From the NCBI GenBank assembly GCA_016219235.1, contig JACRBO010000883.1, forward strand, positions 1-11,470: a DNA stretch of 11,470 nucleotides. Reading direction: 5' to 3'. The notes beneath the pieces are model-generated. The model searched no databases. It was given only the letters and a program-made list of their open reading frames with translations, and was not told where the DNA came from. The DNA comes from Chloroflexota bacterium (GTDB lineage: Bacteria > Chloroflexota > Anaerolineae > Fen-1058). The first letter of the stretch is position 1. Every line of letters begins with the position of its first letter. The translations under genes and the position numbers were made by a program. Shown here one piece after another: positions 6,736-11,470 of this stretch.

Positions 6736-7935
6736 GTGCGCATACTCGCCCTATCGACGTGGTACCCGTATCCGCCGGATAATGGCTCGAAGATTCGCGC
6801 CCATTATCTGTTGAAGGCGCTGCACCAATATCATGACGTGACGGTGGCTGCCTTCTGCCCGTCGCACGAGGTCGATTGCGCGCGCCAGGCCGCTGATGCC
6901 GCGCACCTGAACGTGCAGCCCGTGTATGACGATCCGTTCCGGCACGCGACGGCGGCGCAGTGGCTCAAGTTCGCATCGCCCATCCCGGTGATTTACTGGC
7001 CCAGCCGCGCCATGCAGCAGGCCACGGCCGAGTTGGCCGCGCGCGAAACATGGGATGCCATCGTCGCCATTCAGACGCCGGTCGCGCCATATGCGCTGGC
7101 CTTTAAGTCCACGCCTAAAGTGCTGGACATCGACACCGCCTTGAGTTTTCAGATGCGAGAGCGTCACGAGCAGCGGCCAAACTCATTGCGATCGTTGCGC
7201 ACCTGGTTGAGTTGGCAAAAAGCGCACGTATACGAGCAGCGGTTATTTCGCCACTTCCAGGCCTGCACGCTGGTGGCCGACAGCGAACGACCGTACATGC
7301 AATCAATCGTGGATAGCACACCATGCGAGATTGTCGTCGTCCCGAATGGTGTTGACTGCGGGCATAATCGACCGGGGCTGTTTGCGCGGCAACCCAACAG
7401 CCTGGTCTACAACGGGGCGCTAACCTACTACGCCAACTTTGATGCGGTACAATACTTTCTGAAAGAGATCTATCCGCTCATTCACCATCAGACGCCGGAG
7501 GTGTCATTCACCGTCACCGGCTCGACTCAGGGCGTGGATCGATCGGGTTTGCAGTTGGACGACAGCGTGACATTGTCTGGCTACGTCGACGACATCCGAG
7601 CCGTGGTCGGCGGCAGTGCGATCTGCGTCGTGCCCTTGCGCCAGGGTAGCGGCACGCGGCTGAAGATTCTGGAGGCAATGGCGCTGGGTACGCCGATCGT
7701 GTCTACGAGCAAGGGCGCTGAGGGGTTGGACGTGCGGCACGACGAACACTTGCTGCTGGCCGATGACGCGCCGACCTTCGCACAGCACACGTTGGCTTTG
7801 CTGCGTGATCCGGCGCTGGGTCAGCGGCTCAGCGCGCAGGCCCGGAAATTGGTGGAGCAGCACTACGATTGGTCATTCATCGGAGATCATTTTCGCAGGT
7901 TGGTGGAAGATGTCGCACATCGTCACACGCCTTAG
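6736..7935 (+). CDS. GT4-type sugar transferase, Stp1/PEP-CTERM-locus-like
   Basis: A 399-residue enzyme starting at GTG 6736, three nt after the previous stop. GGGG at 6725-6728 gives a 7-nt spacing. The N-terminus reads LSTWYPYPPDNGSKIRAHYL, a pattern I associate with sugar transferases annotated near PEP-CTERM/EpsH systems (TIGR03087-like); this is family recall, not a search. The donor domain begins with VVVPNGVD and YNGALTYYANFDAV and has LSGYVDDIRAVV, then GSGTRLKILEAMALGTPIV at 304-322. In this subgroup the first Glu of E-x7-E is not kept: Ser305 stands where it would be and Glu313 is the second one. Its 3' end overlaps the start of the membrane-protein gene by 26 nt. The likely role is addition of one sugar to the growing repeat unit at the cytoplasmic face. 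Confidence 0.88.
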   Translation: MRILALSTWYPYPPDNGSKIRAHYLLKALHQYHDVTVAAFCPSHEVDCARQAADAAHLNVQPVYDDPFRHATAAQWLKFASPIPVIYWPSRAMQQATAELAARETWDAIVAIQTPVAPYALAFKSTPKVLDIDTALSFQMRERHEQRPNSLRSLRTWLSWQKAHVYEQRLFRHFQACTLVADSERPYMQSIVDSTPCEIVVVPNGVDCGHNRPGLFARQPNSLVYNGALTYYANFDAVQYFLKEIYPLIHHQTPEVSFTVTGSTQGVDRSGLQLDDSVTLSGYVDDIRAVVGGSAICVVPLRQGSGTRLKILEAMALGTPIVSTSKGAEGLDVRHDEHLLLADDAPTFAQHTLALLRDPALGQRLSAQARKLVEQHYDWSFIGDHFRRLVEDVAHRHTP

Positions 7936-9370
7936 CCGCACCGCGCCATTTCGCTGGTTAGAGCCGCAGCACGGCAAACGCCGGTGGCTCAGCCTCGCCA
8001 TCGTGCTGGGTGTATGGGGTCTGGCGTTTATTCTTGGCCGCCGGCCGAATCTGCTGTTTGTGATGGCGCTGGGCGGTCTGTTTGGCGCGTTGCTGCTGCT
8101 GCGCTGGCCGAAATCAGGCTTCTTTGCGCTGGTCGTGGCCGCCCTGGCCGTGCGTGTCGAGGTGGGTACGGGCACTGATGTCGCCCTCAATCCTGCATCC
8201 ATGATCGTGCCAGTGATGCTGCTGATCTGGGTGCTGAATGCCGTCATCGAGCACGATCTGCATCTGGTCCCGTCGCGCACGAACAAGCCGTTGATGTCGT
8301 TTTTGCTGCTGGGTCTAGTTTCGATCTTGATCAGCAATGTGATCTGGGATCCATCGGTGCCGCGCTCGGACCGGTTTGTCGTGGTCCAATTGGCCCAGTG
8401 GGCCATCTGGGCTTTCTCGGCCGGTATCTACTGGCTGGTCGGCAATCGCATCGAGAGCATTGTCTGGCTGCGCCGTATCACGGTGGGTTATCTGATCGTG
8501 GCGGGTGCGATTGGCTTGTTGCGCGTGATGCCAGGCGGCGTCGATATCACGTATAACTATCTGACGTTCGCGATCGAACGCGCGCCATTCTGGCTGTTAC
8601 TCACGGCCATGTCGGCCGGTCAGCTGCTCTTCAATCAGCAGCTGTCCAATCGGTGGCGGCTGTTCTTGGTTGCCGCCATTGGCGCTTCGCTGTACTATTC
8701 ACTCGGCATCGAGCAAGATCGATCATCCAATTGGGTGGGTGTGTTTGCGGCGCTGGGCATTTTGGCGTGGCTGCGTTTTCCGCGGCTACGCTGGTTGTCC
8801 ATCGCCGTGATTATCTTTACATTGGCCAGCGGCGTGCTCTTCAACAGTATCTACGAATTTGCGGGCGGCGACGCCAAATGGACGGAAAGCGGGGCGTCAC
8901 GCGGGGTGCTGATCGGGCGCGTGCTCGAACTCTCGATGCGGAATCCGATCACCGGCATCGGCCCGGCGGCCTATCGGCCTTACGGCTTAACGCGCCCGCT
9001 CTTTTATGAAGGTGCATACTGGATCGAGCCGCGCATTAATTCACACAACAACTACGTCGATCTGTTTTCACAGGTGGGTGTGGTGGGCCTGGCCCTGTTT
9101 TTCTGGTTTATGGCCGAGGTGGCCCGGCTGGGCTGGCGGCTGCGCAAATCGTACAAAGATGGTTTCGCGGGCGGCTACGTCAATGGCATTCTGGCGGCCT
9201 GGGTGGGCACGATGATCATCATGGCGCTGGCCGACTGGTTTTTGCCGTTCGTCTACAATATCGGTTTTCCGGGCTTCCAGGCCAGCGTACTGATCTGGAT
9301 GATGATGGGCGGTCTGATCACGCTGGAGCAGGTCGCACGAAAACAAGCCGATCAATCACAAGTCGTGTAG
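7910..9370 (+). CDS. O-antigen ligase / polymerase-like polytopic membrane protein
   Basis: A 486-residue, very hydrophobic protein with about 12-14 predicted membrane helices. A longer reading from 7763 is possible, but its extra 49 residues lie inside the upstream gene and are not membrane-like. ATG 7910 has GGTGG at 7902-7906 just before it. After about eleven helices comes the largest outside loop (about residues 310-375), holding GIGPAAYRPYG, followed by S-H-N-N at 378-381 and the helix YVDLFSQVGVVGLALFF. A His-Asn pair after the large loop and before a G-rich helix is the hallmark of the O-antigen ligase (WaaL)/Wzy-like family. It would act at the outer face of the membrane on polyprenyl-linked glycan, either polymerising repeat units or ligating glycan to an acceptor. 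Ligase and polymerase cannot be told apart from sequence alone. Since the locus is glycosyltransferase-rich, a Wzy-type role is my preference. Confidence 0.85.
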   Translation: MSHIVTRLSRTAPFRWLEPQHGKRRWLSLAIVLGVWGLAFILGRRPNLLFVMALGGLFGALLLLRWPKSGFFALVVAALAVRVEVGTGTDVALNPASMIVPVMLLIWVLNAVIEHDLHLVPSRTNKPLMSFLLLGLVSILISNVIWDPSVPRSDRFVVVQLAQWAIWAFSAGIYWLVGNRIESIVWLRRITVGYLIVAGAIGLLRVMPGGVDITYNYLTFAIERAPFWLLLTAMSAGQLLFNQQLSNRWRLFLVAAIGASLYYSLGIEQDRSSNWVGVFAALGILAWLRFPRLRWLSIAVIIFTLASGVLFNSIYEFAGGDAKWTESGASRGVLIGRVLELSMRNPITGIGPAAYRPYGLTRPLFYEGAYWIEPRINSHNNYVDLFSQVGVVGLALFFWFMAEVARLGWRLRKSYKDGFAGGYVNGILAAWVGTMIIMALADWFLPFVYNIGFPGFQASVLIWMMMGGLITLEQVARKQADQSQVV

Positions 9371-9434
9371 GGCGTGTTGCCTTGCGCGCCACGAACGCCG
9401 GCGATTGAAAGCCGCCCGATAATTTCTACTTGCT

Positions 9435-10373
9435 ATGGACCTATCAATCATCATCGTCAATTGGAACACGCGACAATTTCTGGCACAGTGTTTGCAAGCG
9501 CTGCAACAGACGGCCAGCGCCACTGATCCGATTGCGCACACGCTCACCTGCGGCCCCTACGTCGTCGAGGTCTTCGTCGTCGATAACGCTTCACGCGATG
9601 ACAGCGTCTCACTGGTGCGCGATCAGTTTCCGTGGGTGCGTTTGATTGAGAATGATCAGAACGTGGGCTTTGCGCCCGCAAACAATCAGGCGTTGCGCGA
9701 GTATACGGGCCGCTACGCGCTGCTGCTGAACAGCGATACGGAAGTCAAATCGGACGCGCTGCGAATATTGATGGACTTCATGGAGCAGCAGCCGCAGGCG
9801 GGCGGGGTGGGCGCGCATCTCTTGAACGGCGACGGCACGCTGCAACCCTCGTGCCAGCCCATGCTCACACCGTGGCGCGAATTCTGGCGGCTGACGTTTC
9901 TCGATCGGGTAGTGCGGCGATCAACTTACGATATGGAGCGCTGGACCGATGCGAGTCCGCGCCGCGTGGAAGTGATCAAAGGCGCCTGTCTGCTGCTGCG
10001 GAGCGCGGCGCTCGAACGGATTGGCTTGCTGGATGAGCAGTATTTCATGTACACCGAAGAAGTCGATCTGTGCTATCGACTGCTGCAGGACGGCTGGACG
10101 CTGCACTGGCTGCCCACGGCCCACGTCATCCATTTCGGCGAAGCCAGCAGCAAGCAAATGGCCGAGAAAATGTACGTGCAATTATATCGCAGCAAGGCAC
10201 AATTCTATCGCAAATTTGGTGGCGAGGCGCGTGCCCGCCAATTCATCCGGCTGGTACGCACCGCGTATTGGCCGCGTTTGATCGCCGCCTCAATCCTGCG
10301 CCCGTTTCGGCCACAGATTGCCGCACAACAGCAAATCTTCCGCCGCCTGCTGAACGCCCTCGCTACAATGTAG
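9435..10373 (+). CDS. GT2 glycosyltransferase, rhamnosyltransferase (WbbL-like) type
   Basis: A 312-residue enzyme of the GT2 group usually annotated as rhamnosyltransferase-like. Motifs in order: LSIIIVNWNT at 3-12; VVDNASRDDS with D50; the loop NVGFAPANNQA; LLNSDTEV with the metal-site residues around N99-S100-D101; KGACLLLRSAALERIGLLDE; and TEEVDLCYRL with E208, E209 and D211. It is related only distantly to the two TPR-tailed GT2 enzymes and lacks their tail. There is an extra segment of about 15 residues between the first helix and VVDNAS (TASATDPIAHTLTCGPY, about 31-47) compared with the usual spacing. No convincing Shine-Dalgarno sequence precedes ATG 9435, so initiation may be weak or leaderless. 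It follows gene 8 by 64 nt and is followed by the long non-coding interval, so it may end the operon. Confidence 0.92.
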   Translation: MDLSIIIVNWNTRQFLAQCLQALQQTASATDPIAHTLTCGPYVVEVFVVDNASRDDSVSLVRDQFPWVRLIENDQNVGFAPANNQALREYTGRYALLLNSDTEVKSDALRILMDFMEQQPQAGGVGAHLLNGDGTLQPSCQPMLTPWREFWRLTFLDRVVRRSTYDMERWTDASPRRVEVIKGACLLLRSAALERIGLLDEQYFMYTEEVDLCYRLLQDGWTLHWLPTAHVIHFGEASSKQMAEKMYVQLYRSKAQFYRKFGGEARARQFIRLVRTAYWPRLIAASILRPFRPQIAAQQQIFRRLLNALATM

Positions 10374-10379
10374 CCCTAT

Positions 10380-10391
10380 TGACTTAAGTCA
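10380..10391. promoter_or_regulatory. Perfect 12-bp palindrome, possible operator
   Basis: TGACTTAAGTCA is its own reverse complement and begins 7 nt after the stop of gene 9. It overlaps TTGACT (10379-10384), which resembles a sigma70-type -35 box, but no good -10 box follows at the usual spacing. A perfect 12-bp palindrome is expected by chance a few times in a window this size, though only about 0.1 times in this interval. An operator role is therefore a guess. Confidence 0.25.
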
Positions 10392-10450
10392 CAAGCTGCC
10401 GGCCGTGATAGCGGCTTTCCATAGCCACAGAGCAGCCGGTATACAGGCCG

Positions 10451-10468
10451 ACTGCCCTATCGGGTAGT
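10451..10468 (+). other. Stable RNA hairpin, 7-bp stem
   Basis: ACTGCCC and GGGTAGT pair across a TATC loop, with one G-U pair. No run of Ts follows, so this is not a standard terminator. It could be part of a structured leader for the downstream gene or a 3' stabilising hairpin for the upstream one. Confidence 0.4.
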
Positions 10469-10473
10469 GATTT

Positions 10474-10503
10474 GTTGGAAATTTGGGCGCTTTGCAAACC
10501 AAC
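10474..10503 (+). other. Two-part hairpin in the intergenic interval
   Basis: GTTGG (10474-10478) pairs with CCAAC (10499-10503), and inside it TTTG (10482-10485) pairs with CAAA (10495-10498), leaving a 3-nt AAA bulge and a 9-nt loop. It lies five nt after the preceding hairpin, so the two together could form one compact RNA structure. Confidence 0.35.
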
Positions 10504-10557
10504 TGCGTCTAAGAATCTAACCAATCTTACCTTTAGTGAACAAACTCGCTATCAAAT

Positions 10558-10578
10558 CACCGATTCACAGGTGTTTTT
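10558..10578 (+). terminator. Weak intrinsic-terminator-like hairpin
   Basis: CACC (10558-10561) pairs with GGTG (10570-10573) over an 8-nt loop and is followed directly by five Ts (10574-10578). The stem is only four pairs, with two more A-T pairs possible beyond a T-T mismatch. As a terminator it would be inefficient; it could act as an attenuator for gene 10 or mean nothing. Confidence 0.2.
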
Positions 10579-10673
10579 GACGAAAGACATACGCCGTAAC
10601 GCCAAGTTAGCAGGTAAGTTAAACACCCCGCAAACCGCGCCCGCCTAGAATAAACCAGAAGCAAGACACATTC

Positions 10674-10677
10674 AGGG
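10674..10677 (+). promoter_or_regulatory. Ribosome binding site that sets the start of gene 10
   Basis: AGGG lies 7 nt before ATG 10685. An in-frame TAG at 10646-10648 with no start codon between it and 10685 fixes the start of gene 10. Confidence 0.6.
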
Positions 10678-10684
10678 TCAGGTT

Positions 10685-11470
10685 ATGCGCATCTGTTACG
10701 TTGTTCTATCACCCACCTTTGGTATGCAGCAGTACGCGGCTGATCTGGCGAATGGTCGCGCGCTGGATGCTGACACGCAGGTTGAGGTGGTAACAGTCCG
10801 CACGGCCAAACTCGATCGCTTTTCGCCCAAGGTCAACGTCCATGCGGTGGCGAATGTGCGCGGCACCGGCTTAAAAGCGGGCAATTTTAGCCCGACCGGC
10901 TGGCTAAAAGTTTATCGCGCCATCGTCAATACCCAACCAGATGTCGTCCACTTTACCGGCCCGCATCTGTGGAATCCGCTGCTCATGATCGCCCTGCGGC
11001 GCGCCGGTCTCCCGATTGTTCACACGCTGCACGATCTGGATCCGCATAGCGGCGCAGGCTACGGCAGAATGTTGTATGCGTGGAACAATTCGATCAAGCG
11101 TTTGGCTGATCAGCTGCTGGTGCACGGCCAACTGTATCGGGCGCGATTGATCGCGGACGGTTTGAAAGCCGATCGAGTTACGAGCGTGCCGCTGCTGCAT
11201 CTGTTTGTTAATCAGCCGAATGAAGCTCAATTGCGCGATCAGTTTGTGGCGCAACTGCCCGCCGCCGATGCGACTGCACCGTTTGCGCTGTTCTTCGCGC
11301 GGCTGGAAGCCTATAAAGGCGTGGGCGTGTTGATTGAAGCACTCCGGCAGTTGAGTGATCACTCGAATGTTCGAGCCATCATCGCCGGTCAGGGCGATGT
11401 GACAGCCTTCACGGTTGCCCCCCTGCCCGCGAATGTGGAACTGCGCAACCGCCTGATCGAAGATGCCGAA
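10685..11470 (+). CDS. GT4-type glycosyltransferase, N-terminal part (3' truncated by window)
   Basis: The frame stays open from ATG 10685 to the last base, giving 262 residues and no stop. The N-terminus, MRICYVVLSPTFGMQQYAAD, has the strand-turn-helix start of GT-B enzymes. DVVHFTGPHLWNPLL and LPIVHTLHDLDPHSG match the strands and the HDxDP-like turn of the GT4 acceptor domain. The donor domain begins with LFFARLEAYKGVGVLIEAL near 202-220, where R206 and K211 fit the phosphate-binding Arg and Lys, followed by AIIAGQGD. The E-x7-E catalytic motif would lie beyond the window edge. It is separated from the upstream cluster by a 311-base interval and so probably has its own promoter, but it clearly continues the polysaccharide locus. 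Confidence 0.88.
   Translation, partial: MRICYVVLSPTFGMQQYAADLANGRALDADTQVEVVTVRTAKLDRFSPKVNVHAVANVRGTGLKAGNFSPTGWLKVYRAIVNTQPDVVHFTGPHLWNPLLMIALRRAGLPIVHTLHDLDPHSGAGYGRMLYAWNNSIKRLADQLLVHGQLYRARLIADGLKADRVTSVPLLHLFVNQPNEAQLRDQFVAQLPAADATAPFALFFARLEAYKGVGVLIEALRQLSDHSNVRAIIAGQGDVTAFTVAPLPANVELRNRLIEDAE

Larger units (their letters stand above)
10374..10684 (+). other. Non-coding interval of 311 bases with palindrome and serial hairpins
   Basis: No credible gene lies here. The stretch is AT-richer than its neighbours. In order it holds a perfect 12-bp palindrome (10380-10391), a possible CCGGC/GCCGG stem with an inner GGCT/AGCC hairpin (about 10398-10440), a 7-bp hairpin (10451-10468), a two-part hairpin (10474-10503) and a weak hairpin followed by five Ts (10558-10578). 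It then holds a short direct repeat AAGTTA (10604-10609 and 10616-10621) and finally the ribosome binding region of the next gene. It probably contains the end of the upstream transcript and the promoter or leader of the downstream one. I could not match it to a known riboswitch family by eye. Confidence 0.6.

Noticed and set aside
7763..7909. Longer N-terminus for the O-antigen ligase-like protein
   Set aside because: The extra 49 residues are Trp/Arg/Ser-rich shadow of the upstream GT4 gene; ATG 7910 has a better ribosome binding sequence and is followed by the first membrane helix.
9418..9423. GATAAT resembling a -10 box before gene 9
   Set aside because: No -35 box at 16-18 nt upstream, and it sits only 11 nt from the start codon.
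10405..10467. A 20-codon reading frame starting at GTG in the intergenic interval
   Set aside because: No ribosome binding sequence, and it overlaps the predicted hairpins; expected by chance.
10392..10470. Cyclic-di-GMP (GEMM) or cobalamin riboswitch
   Set aside because: Stems are present, but the conserved unpaired stretches of these families are not; naming a class would be a guess.

Overview
The window is a stretch of a bacterial cell-surface polysaccharide (exopolysaccharide or O-antigen-like) locus. All ten genes lie on the + strand, and eight of them are glycosyltransferases or probable glycosyltransferases. The DNA is moderately GC-rich, starts are ATG or GTG, and Shine-Dalgarno-like sequences are short. 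The gene styles (GT2 enzymes with a TPR-like tail, a surface beta-propeller held by a C-terminal membrane helix) would suit Chloroflexota or a similar environmental lineage. That placement is a low-confidence inference, because no phylogenetic marker is present.

Layout: (1) 2-313, the 3' end of a probable GT2 gene whose tail resembles those of the two complete GT2 genes further on. (2) 333-1799, an exported, membrane-anchored BNR/Asp-box (sialidase-like) beta-propeller. (3) and (4) 1796-2998 and 3047-4252, two tandem GT2 paralogues about 74% identical by hand count, each with a helical TPR-like C-terminal half. (5) and (6) 4253-5491 and 5488-6732, two GT4-type (GT-B fold) enzymes that are also related to each other. 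(7) 6736-7935, a third GT4-type enzyme of the kind seen near PEP-CTERM/EpsH loci. (8) 7910-9370, a polytopic O-antigen ligase/polymerase-like protein. (9) 9435-10373, a GT2 of the rhamnosyltransferase (WbbL-like) type. A 311-base AT-richer non-coding interval, 10374-10684, carries a perfect 12-bp palindrome and several predicted hairpins. (10) 10685 to the window edge, the N-terminal part of another GT4-type enzyme.

Genes 1 to 8 are packed with ATGA overlaps, a TGAATG junction, a 26-nt overlap and spacers of 3 to 48 nt, so they are very probably one transcript. Gene 9 follows after 64 nt. Gene 10 probably starts a new unit. Together the enzymes look able to assemble a repeat-unit glycan on a carrier lipid (GT2 and GT4 enzymes) and to polymerise or ligate it (gene 8). 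No flippase, chain-length regulator, export porin or initiating phosphosugar transferase is in the window; they would have to lie elsewhere. I found no clear evidence of a wholly new system. The most unusual parts are the amplified GT2-TPR genes, the anchored propeller embedded among them, and the structured intergenic region.
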